Positions 22,974 to 31,291 of a stretch of DNA of 64,000 nucleotides are shown one piece after another. This DNA is from DAIQNV01 sp038748775 (GTDB lineage Bacteria > Planctomycetota > Phycisphaerae > Phycisphaerales > UBA1924), in NCBI GenBank assembly GCA_038748775.1, contig JBCDIT010000007.1:62001-126000 (forward strand), read 5' to 3'. The notes under the pieces were generated by a model. That model searched no databases. It was not told the DNA's origin and saw only the letters and a list, made by a program, of their open reading frames with translations. A program made the translations under genes and the position numbers. Within the stretch, counting starts at the first letter, position 1; each line of letters opens with the position of its first letter.

Positions 22974-24362
22974 TCAGTGCTTGTTGGACAGGTACTCGAC
23001 CAGGTCGATCTTGCTCACGACGCCGACGAGCTTCGCGCTGTCGACGACGATGGCGGTGTGGTCTGTTTCGAGGATGTGGAACAGCTCTTCGATCCGGGCC
23101 TTGGGGTACACGAGACCGCCGATATCGCTTGCAACCTCGCGGACAGGGGAGTCGGCCCGGACCGCTTTGGTCACAAGGCCTCGGAGCAGGTCGGCCTCGT
23201 GGACGATCATCTTAGGAAGCTCGGTCAGCGCGTTGTCATCGACCAAAGGCACCTGCGAAACGCCGTGCTCTCGCATCATCGTCGCGACGGTGCCCACCGT
23301 TTCCGACGCACGCGCCGAGATGACGGGGTCCTTGCGGCCGGCGATGAGGTCTTGGACGAGACCGAGTTCGGGGCCGTCTTCCATGAACCCGTGGTCGCGC
23401 ATCCAGTCATCGGCGAGGTACTTGGTGATGTACCGCCCGGCGTTGTCGCAAAGGGTGCAGACGATGACCTTGTCGGGCCCGAGCTCTTTGCCGACCTCGA
23501 CCGCCGCGTGGACGATGGAGCCCGAGGAGCCTCCGCAGAACAGGCCCTCTTCGCGGACGAGACGGCGGGCCATCGTGAAGCTGTCTTTGTCGCCGACCTG
23601 CACCATGTCATCGACGTGGTCGAAGTTCATCGCGCCGCACTTGATGTCCTCGCCGATGCCCTCGACCTTGTAGACGTAGGGCGTGGGCATGGTCCCGGTG
23701 TGGAAGAGGTGGTAGTGCACCGATCCGAGGATGTCGACCCCGATGATCTTTTTGCTCGGGTCCTGCTCTTTGATGTACTTGCTTATGCCAGAGACGGTGC
23801 CGCCGGTACCGGTGGCGCCCATGAACACGTCGAACCGGCCCTGGGTCTGCTCCCAGATCTCACGACCCGTCGAGTGGTAGTGGGCGTCGATATTGAACTG
23901 CGTGTGGTACTGGTCGAGGTAGAACGAGCCGGGCGTTTCTTCGGCGATGCGCTTGGCCGTGTTGACGTAGTGCTCGGGCGAATCGCCCGGGACGTCGGTG
24001 GGGGTGATGATCACCTCGGCGCCGAACGCACGCATCGAGTTGATCTTCTCTTGGCTCATCTTGTCGGGCATCGTGAAGACGCACCGGTAGCCCTTCACCG
24101 CCGCGGCCATCGCAACGCCCATCCCGGTATTGCCGGAGGTGTTCTCGATGATGGTGCCGCCCGGCTTGAGCAGCCCCGACTTCTCGGCTTGCTCGATGAT
24201 GTAGTTGGCCATGCGGTCCTTGATCGAACCGGCGGGGTTCATGAACTCGCACTTGGCGTAGATCTGGGCGCACCCCTCGGGCACGACCCGGTTGAGCCGG
24301 ACGAGCGGTGTTTGCCCGATCGCTTCGAGGATGTTGGCCTTGGCGTTGGGGACTGTGGTCAT
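22974..24362 (-). CDS. cbs: Cystathionine beta-synthase with C-terminal CBS domain pair
   Basis: A 462-residue PLP enzyme condensing serine (or O-acetylserine) with homocysteine to cystathionine. The catalytic domain (~1-335) has NPAGSIKDR with the PLP lysine at about 48, SGNTGMGVA for the phosphate/substrate loop and CGGSSGS. Residues ~340-462 hold two CBS domains, which in this family bind adenosyl ligands and regulate activity. This separates it from plain cysteine synthase (about 310 residues). First gene of a two-gene operon with the gamma-lyase-type enzyme. The 156-nt gap to the divergent desulfurase-like gene holds the promoters. Confidence 0.92.
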   Translation of the reverse strand: MTTVPNAKANILEAIGQTPLVRLNRVVPEGCAQIYAKCEFMNPAGSIKDRMANYIIEQAEKSGLLKPGGTIIENTSGNTGMGVAMAAAVKGYRCVFTMPDKMSQEKINSMRAFGAEVIITPTDVPGDSPEHYVNTAKRIAEETPGSFYLDQYHTQFNIDAHYHSTGREIWEQTQGRFDVFMGATGTGGTVSGISKYIKEQDPSKKIIGVDILGSVHYHLFHTGTMPTPYVYKVEGIGEDIKCGAMNFDHVDDMVQVGDKDSFTMARRLVREEGLFCGGSSGSIVHAAVEVGKELGPDKVIVCTLCDNAGRYITKYLADDWMRDHGFMEDGPELGLVQDLIAGRKDPVISARASETVGTVATMMREHGVSQVPLVDDNALTELPKMIVHEADLLRGLVTKAVRADSPVREVASDIGGLVYPKARIEELFHILETDHTAIVVDSAKLVGVVSKIDLVEYLSNKH

Positions 24363-24518
24363 CGGGTGGGTTCCGGAGGGCCTCGGGGCCGGGGTTCAGG
24401 GTCCGTCCGAGCGTAGGTGCGAACAGTTTGAGGGCGATGCGATCGGTTCTCGGACGGGTGCGAGAACAGCGCCCCAGAAAGCATGGGGTCCTGGAGCACC
24501 ACAGGTATACTCGTTCCA

Positions 24519-25727
24519 ATGAACCGGGGTCTGATCTATCTCGACAACGCGGCCACCAGCTGGCCAAAGCCGCCCGAAGTGGGCCAGGCGATGTGCGATT
24601 TCCTTGCCCACCACGCCGGCAATCCCGGGCGGGGCGGGCACCGGCTTGCCCGCGAGGCCGGCGAGGTCGTCGAAGCGGCGCGGACGCGGCTCGCCAAGCT
24701 CGTCGGCGCGACGTGCGAGCGGCGCGTCATCCTGACGCACGGCTGCACCGACTCGGTCAACATGGCGATCCACGGCGCCCTCCGAGCCGCTCTCCGCCGG
24801 TTCGGTGCGTGGGCCAGGCCCCGCGTGGTCGTGTCGGCGACGGAGCACAACGCCGTGCTTCGCACCGTGCACTGCTACGAGGCCGACGGGCTGATCGACG
24901 TGAAGGTGGCGCCCTGCGACGGGTGCGGGCACGTCGACCCGATCGCGGTCGCGAACCTGTGCACGCCGGCAACGGTCCTCGTGTGCGTCTCGCACGCTTC
25001 GAACGCCGTGGGTACGGTGCAAGACGTCGGGGCGATCGGCCGGGCGGCGCGTGAGCGGGCCCCGGAGTCGCTGCTGCTGATCGATGCAGCCCAGACGGTG
25101 GGGCATCTTCCGATCGACGTCGAGCGTGACGAAATCGACTTGCTCGCGATCGCTGGCCACAAGGGTCTCCGAGGCCCGACCGGGACCGGCGGTCTGTACG
25201 TCGGCCCTCGCGCGTTCTGCGAGCGCGAGGAAGAAAACCGCTTGTTCTGCCTCCGCCGCGGCGGCACCGGGATGACCGGCGTTGGTTTCGAGATGCCCCA
25301 CGAACTGCCCGATGCGCTCGAAGCGGGCACCGCGAACGCGGTCGGGCTTGCCGGGCTCGTCGCGGCTCTCGACGCCTGGACGTCCGACTGGCACGACCGG
25401 GAGATGGCGCACACCGCTCGGATCATCGGCGAACTCAGCGACACACCGGGCGTCCGCGTGTACGGCCGCCGGGCACTCGAGGGGCGGACACCGGTGGTTA
25501 TGTTCAGCGTCGACGGCGTTGGGCCTCGCGACGTCGCCAACCGGCTCGACGAGCAGGACATCTGTCTTCGCGGCGGGACTCACTGCGCGCCCCTGCTGCA
25601 CGAGGCAATGGGCACCGCTCCGGACGGCGCCGTTCGTGCGAGCCCAGGTGCGCAGACGACCGACGACGAGATCGACCGGTTCATCGAAGCGATTCGCGCT
25701 CTGGCGCCGGCACGCGCTCTGGCGTGA
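24519..25727 (+). CDS. Cysteine desulfurase-like class V aminotransferase
   Basis: About 402 residues from ATG 24519. Typical features are the N-terminal IYLDNAATSWPKPP, ILTHGCTDSVNMA, LIDAAQTVGHLPID, the PLP lysine in AGHKGLRGPTG near 214, and the C-terminal GGTHCAPLLHEAMGT with the candidate persulfide cysteine near 355, followed by GAVRASPG. It probably takes sulfur from cysteine, and being divergent from two cysteine-making genes supports a role in sulfur supply. No SD site; TATACT at 24506-24511 lies seven nt before the ATG, suggesting a leaderless transcript. No Fe-S scaffold gene is next to it, so the acceptor is unknown. Confidence 0.9.
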   Translation: MNRGLIYLDNAATSWPKPPEVGQAMCDFLAHHAGNPGRGGHRLAREAGEVVEAARTRLAKLVGATCERRVILTHGCTDSVNMAIHGALRAALRRFGAWARPRVVVSATEHNAVLRTVHCYEADGLIDVKVAPCDGCGHVDPIAVANLCTPATVLVCVSHASNAVGTVQDVGAIGRAARERAPESLLLIDAAQTVGHLPIDVERDEIDLLAIAGHKGLRGPTGTGGLYVGPRAFCEREEENRLFCLRRGGTGMTGVGFEMPHELPDALEAGTANAVGLAGLVAALDAWTSDWHDREMAHTARIIGELSDTPGVRVYGRRALEGRTPVVMFSVDGVGPRDVANRLDEQDICLRGGTHCAPLLHEAMGTAPDGAVRASPGAQTTDDEIDRFIEAIRALAPARALA

Positions 25728-25738
25728 CAGGCGATCCC

Positions 25739-26929
25739 CTAAGGAGCGGGGTCGAAGGCAACGAATCCTTTCGGGCCCCACACGCTGGGCGGCACCTCGA
25801 ACGTGCAGTCTTCGAACGTGAATGAGCTGCGGTACCCGCCCGGTGAGGTCGGCCCGCCGACGGTCTGGCTCCACACACGCAGCCGGCTGAATGACGTGTC
25901 GCGGATGAGTGCGTCGAAGGCGGGGCCGATCGTCACGGTCGAGGCAAACTCCGAGTCTTCGATCATCAGACCTCGGACGTCTTTCTCGAACACGCTCACC
26001 GAGTCGCTCGAGCAGTCGCGAACGAGCACGCCCTCAAGCGAGTTCGGGTAGCGCTGGCCCCGAACGTGGAAGCCCAGTCTCGCAACGTTCTCGGCGCGGC
26101 AGCGGATCAGACGCGTGTCGCTGGTCACCACCGGACGGTTCCAGCCGTGGTTGCGGACGCCGAACCCGTTCCCTCCGGCGTTGCGGACGACGCAGTCGAC
26201 CAGTTCGACGTTGTGCGTGCCGTCTTCGATCTTCCAGGCGTTGTTGCGGTTCCCGGGCAAGCCGCCCTGGCCTTCATCGGGGCTGTTCTCCGCGACGCAC
26301 CGCACGAACCGGATCCCCGAGCAGGCGCCGCTGTAGCCGTCGCCGCTCGCGTTGAACGCGTCGTCGTACCACCGGGTGATGGTGCAGTCTCGTGCTTCGG
26401 AGTCGTGGACGCCGAAGCCGAAGGTGAGCCCGACGAACGCTCGGTCGATCGCGACCCTCTCGATCAGGAGATTGGTCGCGTGATCGGAGTCGATACCCCT
26501 GGGGTTGTACGAGCCATGCTGGGTCCAATAGTTGGCGTCGATCGTGAGCCCCGAGATCACCACGTTTTCGGCGGGGTCATCGGGCGTGCCGCGGACCTCG
26601 ATGACGTCGATGATCTCGCCGGCGATGGCCCCGTCGGCGAGTTTGAGAGTGGCTCCCGGGCCGACGAGACGGATGTTATCTGAGGAAATCTTCAGGCCGG
26701 TGTTCAGCAGATAGGGACGGTCGGAGGGCGGGATGACCACTTCCCCTCCGGTTTGGGAGACCGCGTCGATTGCACGCTGAAGCGCGCGGGAGGTGTCTGT
26801 TTGCCCATCGGATACAGCGCCAAACGCTGTGGCAGAAACCCGTTGGAACTCGGGCTGCTCCGTGCAAACAGCAAACAAAAACGTGGTGGGCCAACTTGCA
26901 GTGAGAGCGATTACGGTTGCAGGCGTCAT
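25739..26929 (-). CDS. Exported right-handed beta-helix protein, pectate lyase-like
   Basis: A 396-residue secreted protein with a hydrophobic N-terminal signal (to about residue 20-25). After it comes VSATAFGAVSDGQTDTSRAL, the typical N-terminal motif of pectate-lyase-superfamily (GH28-like/PL) beta-helices, and then many short strand-turn repeats such as NVVISGLTIDANYW, NLLIERVAIDR and DCTITRWYDDAFN. It probably acts on a polysaccharide outside the cytoplasm, either as a lyase or as a hydrolase; catalytic residues cannot be fixed by eye. Convergent with the desulfurase-like gene, 11 nt apart. The 252-nt upstream gap (26930-27181) holds TAAACT at 26939-26944, nine nt before the ATG. Confidence 0.8.
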   Translation of the reverse strand: MTPATVIALTASWPTTFLFAVCTEQPEFQRVSATAFGAVSDGQTDTSRALQRAIDAVSQTGGEVVIPPSDRPYLLNTGLKISSDNIRLVGPGATLKLADGAIAGEIIDVIEVRGTPDDPAENVVISGLTIDANYWTQHGSYNPRGIDSDHATNLLIERVAIDRAFVGLTFGFGVHDSEARDCTITRWYDDAFNASGDGYSGACSGIRFVRCVAENSPDEGQGGLPGNRNNAWKIEDGTHNVELVDCVVRNAGGNGFGVRNHGWNRPVVTSDTRLIRCRAENVARLGFHVRGQRYPNSLEGVLVRDCSSDSVSVFEKDVRGLMIEDSEFASTVTIGPAFDALIRDTSFSRLRVWSQTVGGPTSPGGYRSSFTFEDCTFEVPPSVWGPKGFVAFDPAP

Positions 26930-27117
26930 CGTGCCGACAGTTTACTCGGCGGCAACCCTGCGTGATTTACCCCAAATTGGTGGTGTAAGGGTGCAGGTTT
27001 CGACCGGTTTTGAACGCGACCCGTGCCTGAGCTTGGGACTATGGGTAAACTCCAGGAACCAAGCAAGTCACCTTACCCAGTTATGGGCAACTCGAATCAC
27101 TCTCTACTCTCCTCGAG

Positions 27118-27145
27118 ACGGTGCCGCCCTAGCGGGCGGCGCCGT
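27118..27145 (-). terminator. GC-rich hairpin downstream of the CheW gene
   Basis: Twelve-base arms ACGGTGCCGCCC and GGGCGGCGCCGT pair with one G-T wobble around the loop TAGC. It lies 36 nt beyond the CheW stop in the direction of transcription. No T tract follows, so termination is an inference. Confidence 0.5.
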
Positions 27146-27181
27146 CGTTCGCTGTCCCCGTCTGGGGCGAGATGAAGAGGA

Positions 27182-27700
27182 TCACGCAGCGGTGGCGTGC
27201 TGGGTTTGCGACTGCTGCTCGGCGAAGACCGTTGCCTCATCGATGTCCTCATTGGTGAGCTTGCTTGGCGAGATCAGCAAAACCAGTCGATCGTCGAGCT
27301 TTGCGACACCGTCGAGGAAATCCTCGTGGCCTTGGCCGAGCCGGGGCGGGGCGGCGATCTGTGCGGCGTCCACGCGGATCACCTGCTTGACGCGGTCGAC
27401 CAGGAACCCGACCTGAGAACGGCCGATGTCGAGGACCACGATCCGCTGGTCATCCGATTGGCCGTCTTGCGAGGCGATGTTCAGGCGGTCGGCCATGTGG
27501 ACGACCGGGATGATCGTGCCCCGAAGGTTGATGATGCCCTCGATGCCTGGGCCCGAGCAGGGGATCGCGGTCGACTCCACCCGACGGATGATCTCCCGGA
27601 CTGAGAGGATCGGCACGGCGTACTCCTCTTGTCCGATGGTGAACGTGACCACCTGGCGGCTATCGGAACTGTTCTGGCCGTTGGCTTCGATCGTGTTCAT
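27182..27700 (-). CDS. cheW: CheW-type chemotaxis coupling protein, orphan
   Basis: A 172-residue single CheW domain. Seen: VVTFTIGQEEYAVPILSVRE, GIEGIINLRGTIIPVV and GFLVDRVKQVIRV, the normal order of conserved CheW blocks, with a short disordered tail. CheW joins chemoreceptors to the kinase CheA at the inner membrane. The ATG at 27700 is preceded by GGAGAGAG; the longer frame to 27802 lacks this. No receptor, CheA or CheY gene is in the window, so its partners are elsewhere. Confidence 0.93.
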   Translation of the reverse strand: MNTIEANGQNSSDSRQVVTFTIGQEEYAVPILSVREIIRRVESTAIPCSGPGIEGIINLRGTIIPVVHMADRLNIASQDGQSDDQRIVVLDIGRSQVGFLVDRVKQVIRVDAAQIAAPPRLGQGHEDFLDGVAKLDDRLVLLISPSKLTNEDIDEATVFAEQQSQTQHATAA

Positions 27701-27863
27701 CGTGGCTCTCTCCTCCCCCCGGGCGCACCGAGGTGACGGTTCGATCGGTGCTCCACCGGACCCACACCACTGGGATGGCTGACTGCTTGATCGCGGGGTC
27801 ACAACCGCGCAAGTCCTGCGGCTTAGGAAATGCTCACCTGTTGGTTTGCGGGCGTGCGCACGA

Positions 27864-27893
27864 CAACGCCCCGGTCCGAGAACCGAGGCGTTG
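27864..27893 (-). terminator. Hairpin downstream of the GAPDH gene
   Basis: Arms CAACGCC...CGGT and ACCG...GGCGTTG pair with a single C/A mismatch around a six-base loop, starting 34 nt past the GAPDH stop. There is no T tract on the minus strand, so it is a possible terminator or mRNA 3'-end stabiliser. The rest of the gap 27701-27926 shows nothing further. Confidence 0.45.
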
Positions 27894-27926
27894 GCAGAAC
27901 GTCGGTTGGTTTGGCTTCGCGAGGGC

Positions 27927-28964
27927 TTAGCTGACGCCGTCCTTTTCGGCCATCATGCGGAGCATGTCGACGCAGCGGTGGGCGTAGCCGGCTTCGTTGT
28001 CGTACCAGCTCACGACCTTGAAGAAGGTCTCGGAGAGCTGGATGCCGGCCTTGGCGTCGTAGATCGAGCTGTGCGGGTCACCGACGAAGTCGGCGCTGAC
28101 GACCTGCTCTTCGGTGTAGCCCAGGACGCCCGACATCGGGCCTTCGGCGGCCGCCTTCATCGCCGCGTTGATCGCGTCGAGGCTGGTGGGCTTCTCGGTG
28201 CGGAAAGTCAGGTCAACGCAGGAGACATCGGCGGTGGGGACGCGGAAGGCCATGCCCGTCAGTTTGCCCTTGACGGCGGGGATGCACAGGCCGACGGCCT
28301 TGGCGGCGCCGGTGCTGGCAGGGATGATGTTCATGTAGGCGTTGCGGCCGCCTCGCCAGTCCTTCTTGGACGGGCCGTCCTGGGTCGGCTGCGTCGCGGT
28401 CGCGGCGTGGATCGTGGTCATCAGGCCCTCGGCGAGACCGAACTCGTCGTTGATGACCTTGGCGATCGGGGCGAGGCAGTTGGTGGTGCACGACGCGTTG
28501 GAGATGACCTTGTCGCTCGCGGCGTCGTAGGTCTCGTGGTTGACCTTGTAGGCCATGGTCTTGACGGTGTCGGGGGTCTTGGTGGGGGCCGAGATCACGA
28601 CGCGTTTGGCGCCGGCCTCGATGTGCTTGGCGGCATCTTCGCCCTTGGTGAACAGGCCGGTGGACTCGAGGACGTAGTCAACGCCCTGGTCCTTCCAGGG
28701 CAGGGTGGCGGGGTCCTTGATCGCGGTGCAGGCGGTGGTCTTGCCGTTGACGGTGAAGCTGTCCTCGGTGGCGCTGACCTCGGCCGGCTTGTGGTCGACG
28801 AGGAAGCGGCCGTGCATGGTGTCGTACTTCAGGAGGTACGCGAGGTTGTCCGCGGGGACGAGGTCGTTGACGCCCACGATCTCGACGCCCGGTGTGTTGG
28901 CGGCGATGCGGTAGACGAGGCGTCCGATGCGTCCGAATCCGTTGATGCCGACTTTGATCGCCAT
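27927..28964 (-). CDS. gap: Glyceraldehyde-3-phosphate dehydrogenase, type I
   Basis: A 345-residue glycolytic enzyme that oxidises glyceraldehyde-3-phosphate to 1,3-bisphosphoglycerate with NAD+. It has the Rossmann start VGINGFGRIGR, the active site SNASCTTNCLAP with the catalytic cysteine at about 159, and the C-terminal WYDNEAGYAHRCVDM. Length fits the family. The start at ATG 28964 gives the normal MAIKVGINGFG N-terminus with AAAGGA upstream; a frame six codons longer exists. The gap 28965-29180 has TACGAT on the minus strand near 29085 as a possible -10 box with a leader over 100 nt long. Confidence 0.97.
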   Translation of the reverse strand: MAIKVGINGFGRIGRLVYRIAANTPGVEIVGVNDLVPADNLAYLLKYDTMHGRFLVDHKPAEVSATEDSFTVNGKTTACTAIKDPATLPWKDQGVDYVLESTGLFTKGEDAAKHIEAGAKRVVISAPTKTPDTVKTMAYKVNHETYDAASDKVISNASCTTNCLAPIAKVINDEFGLAEGLMTTIHAATATQPTQDGPSKKDWRGGRNAYMNIIPASTGAAKAVGLCIPAVKGKLTGMAFRVPTADVSCVDLTFRTEKPTSLDAINAAMKAAAEGPMSGVLGYTEEQVVSADFVGDPHSSIYDAKAGIQLSETFFKVVSWYDNEAGYAHRCVDMLRMMAEKDGVS

Positions 28965-29180
28965 CGCGGCGTCCTTTCTCACTCGTGCGGCCCGCTCTGC
29001 TCCGGTGTCCGGAGAGTCTGGAACGGGCGGCGGTGGCCTGTCGCCGCTGGGCGTGTGCCCCCGTCGGCGGCGTTTCGGGGGATCGTAGACGGCTAGGGGT
29101 GGAATGTGGGGTTTGAGCTTGGGAGAGGGTGGAGGGGGAGGAGGTCCCCTGCTTGCGCCGCCGGCTCGTTTTGGTGTGCG

Positions 29181-29687
29181 CTACAGGGGTGGAGACCACG
29201 CCGCGATGTTTCGCACCCGAGGCGAGCCCTTCCGAGAGTGGTTGGGGTCTTGGAGTTCGGTCTCGAGCGCGTCGGCGAGTTCGGCGTGCCCGACCGAGAG
29301 GGCAACGATCGTCGAGATGTACGGCGGTTCAAGTGTTGGCCCGCAGTGGAACGCGAAGAACACAGCGTCATCGAGTGTGTCGCGTTCGTGGTGCGCTGTC
29401 GGCACCGTGAATCGATCCGCTGGATTATTGATCCGCTGCTCGTAGTACTCGATGATTTCGAGATCGAACCACAGTTCCGCTGCACAAGCACCCGGGCCCC
29501 ACAAGCTCACGCCGCCAAGGCCTTGTCGGAGTGCTCGTGATGCGAGTGCGCGCGTTTTAGTTTCCCGATCCCGCCAGTCTGCACACGCAAGGAGATAGAA
29601 GAATCCGGGCGCGAGACCGAGCGATGAAGGCCACCGTTCAAGTGTAGGGATATGGAAACGGACGACTTCGGGATCGAGTGGGTTCAT
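29181..29687 (-). CDS. Hypothetical protein with WGPGA motif
   Basis: About 168 residues, no signal peptide or membrane helix. Distinct stretches are GFFYLLACADWRDRETKTRA, GGVSLWGPGACAAELWFDL and TLDDAVFFAFHCGP. The order, a WGP motif followed by an acidic stretch, a histidine-bearing stretch and LDDAVFFA, resembles a small family of bacterial hypothetical proteins (DUF7684-like as I recall), but this assignment is weak. The frame can extend to GTG 29699; ATG 29687 was chosen. It is downstream of dihydroorotase on the same strand, separated by a palindromic repeat, so co-function is doubtful. Confidence 0.55.
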   Translation of the reverse strand: MNPLDPEVVRFHIPTLERWPSSLGLAPGFFYLLACADWRDRETKTRALASRALRQGLGGVSLWGPGACAAELWFDLEIIEYYEQRINNPADRFTVPTAHHERDTLDDAVFFAFHCGPTLEPPYISTIVALSVGHAELADALETELQDPNHSRKGSPRVRNIAAWSPPL

Positions 29688-29739
29688 CGTGGTGATCACA
29701 AAAGAGTAGTAGTGGAGGCGCTTCGCTTCAGAGAGCCCC

Positions 29740-31062
29740 TCACCCCGGCCCTCTCCCCCTTGGGGAGAGGGAGGAACGCGCGACCCCGCGGCAGATCGTC
29801 CTGATTGCCCGGGCCTTGAGCGTCCGCACCATGAACGGCGTGTTCACGCTCTTCCCGGCGAGTGTGTCGGGCGACACCGTCCACTCGGCGTCGGGATCGA
29901 TGATCGTGATGTCAGCGGGGCCGCCCACCTTCAGTTCGCCCAAGCCGAGCCTGTCGAGGTTGCAGAGCTTCGCGGGCTCGGTGGTCATGAGCGCGATGAG
30001 GCGCGGCCAGTCGATGAGTCCGCTGTGGACAAGGGCCTCGGCGTAAAGGGGGAGCGCAAGTTCGAGGCCGATGATGCCGAAGGGGGCGTCTGCGAACGGC
30101 GCGTTCTTCTCGTCGGCGGTGTGCGGCGCGTGGTCGGTCGCGAGCACGGTGAGGACGTCGTCGGCGACCGCTTGCCGGAGCGCGTCGACGTCGGCCTGCT
30201 CGCGCAGCGGGGGGTTCATCTTGGCGGCGGGCGTGGGGGTATGGCCGTCGGGGCCGGCGCAGGCGTGGTGGGTGAGGTGGAGGTGGTGGGGGGAGGCTTC
30301 GCCGGTGACTCTCGCGCCGCGGGCCTGCCAGCGTTTCAGAATCTCGACCGTGCCGGCGGAACTGACGTGCTGGACGTGGTAGCGGGCGCCGGTGATCGCG
30401 GCGAGTCGGCAGTCGCGTTCGACGATGATCTCTTCGGCCTCCCGGGGCCAGCCGGTGAGCCCGAGGCGGAGCGACACTTCGCCGGCGTGCATGACCGATC
30501 CGTTGGTCAGCGTCGTTTCCTGAGCGTGCTGCATCATCACGAGGTCGGCCGCGGCGGCTTCGGCGAGGACGGCCTTCATCATCGAGGCGCTCGCGATGAC
30601 GTCCCCGTCATCGGACACCCCCACGGCGCCGGCTTTGGCCCCGAGTTGGATCTCGGTGATGGCTTCGCCTTGGCGGCCCTTTGTCGCGGCCATCACCGGG
30701 AAGACGCGGCACGCGGCGGAGCTTCCCTTGGCGAGCACCCACTCGAGCATCTCGGGCGTGTCGAGGGCGGGCGAGGTGTTGGGCATGCAGCAGACCGTCG
30801 TGAACCCGCCGGCCGCGGCGGCCCTGGCTCCGGTTTCGATCGTCTCCTTGTGCTCCTGACCCGGCTCGCGGAGGTGCACGTGGGGGTCGATCAGGCCCGG
30901 GGTGACAAGGTATCCGGACGCGTCGATAACCTCGTCGCCCGCCTGCGCAGCGAGCGCCGGGCTTATGTCCGCGACGCGGTCGCCTTTAACACGGACGTCG
31001 AGAACAGCGTCCGTTTTGGAACTCGGGTCGATGACACGGCCGTTGCGGATCAGGATGCTCAT
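29740..31062 (-). CDS. pyrC: Dihydroorotase
   Basis: A 440-residue class I dihydroorotase, interconverting carbamoyl-aspartate and dihydroorotate in pyrimidine synthesis. Metal ligands are visible: DPHVHLREPG with His at 61 and 63, a later QHVSSAGTVE region with its histidine, and ATDHAPHT with the catalytic aspartate. The family normally ends soon after the RAIRTICRG type of sequence. Here 14 further residues (VARSSLSPRGRGPG) are encoded by a palindromic repeat at the 3' end. No SD site; TACGCT on the minus strand at 31069-31074 lies six nt before the ATG, suggesting a leaderless mRNA. No other pyr genes are adjacent. Confidence 0.94.
   Translation of the reverse strand: MSILIRNGRVIDPSSKTDAVLDVRVKGDRVADISPALAAQAGDEVIDASGYLVTPGLIDPHVHLREPGQEHKETIETGARAAAAGGFTTVCCMPNTSPALDTPEMLEWVLAKGSSAACRVFPVMAATKGRQGEAITEIQLGAKAGAVGVSDDGDVIASASMMKAVLAEAAAADLVMMQHAQETTLTNGSVMHAGEVSLRLGLTGWPREAEEIIVERDCRLAAITGARYHVQHVSSAGTVEILKRWQARGARVTGEASPHHLHLTHHACAGPDGHTPTPAAKMNPPLREQADVDALRQAVADDVLTVLATDHAPHTADEKNAPFADAPFGIIGLELALPLYAEALVHSGLIDWPRLIALMTTEPAKLCNLDRLGLGELKVGGPADITIIDPDAEWTVSPDTLAGKSVNTPFMVRTLKARAIRTICRGVARSSLSPRGRGPG
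29749..29771. repeat. Perfect 10-bp palindrome inside the 3' end of pyrC
   Basis: Arms CCCTCTCCCC at 29749-29758 and GGGGAGAGGG at 29762-29771 surround a three-base loop (CTT). It encodes the last residues of dihydroorotase, beyond the conserved domain. Similar palindromes are dispersed intergenic elements in many genomes. It may also serve as the transcript end. Confidence 0.7.
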
Positions 31063-31125
31063 CGTCGGAGCGTACGGATGCCGGGCGGGTCGAACCGCGT
31101 TTCAAGCTCCAACACCTCGATTGCT

Positions 31126-31161
31126 TTGCACATTCTTGCACATTTGTCCTTGACACAAATG
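31126..31161 (+). promoter_or_regulatory. Tandem TTGCACATT repeats and CATTTGT palindrome upstream of a sorting-tail protein gene
   Basis: TTGCACATT occurs at 31126-31134 and again at 31136-31144, exactly one helical turn apart. The inverted repeat CATTTGT (31141-31147) and ACAAATG (31155-31161) overlaps the second copy, and TTGACA lies at 31150-31155. A good -10 box at the right distance was not seen. In the 229-nt gap between divergent pyrC and the gene at 31292, this AT-rich cluster is a candidate operator or activator site. Confidence 0.45.
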
Positions 31162-31291
31162 GACTTAGCGGTGTTTCTTCGTCGGATTCCGCTTGATCGC
31201 GAGCATGGTTGCTGAGATGGTGATCGGCCTGGGCGGGCTTTGAGACGGGCCGCCTATGTCAACGCGAGACGAGATCCAGGAGAGTGAAACC

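Noticed and set aside
22270..24416. Long plus-strand frames opposite the transsulfuration genes
   Set aside because: They are antisense to two enzymes with complete motifs and encode Val/Asp/Gly-rich sequence without domains.
27846..29096. Plus-strand frame of 416 codons opposite GAPDH
   Set aside because: Antisense shadow of a highly expressed, codon-biased gene.
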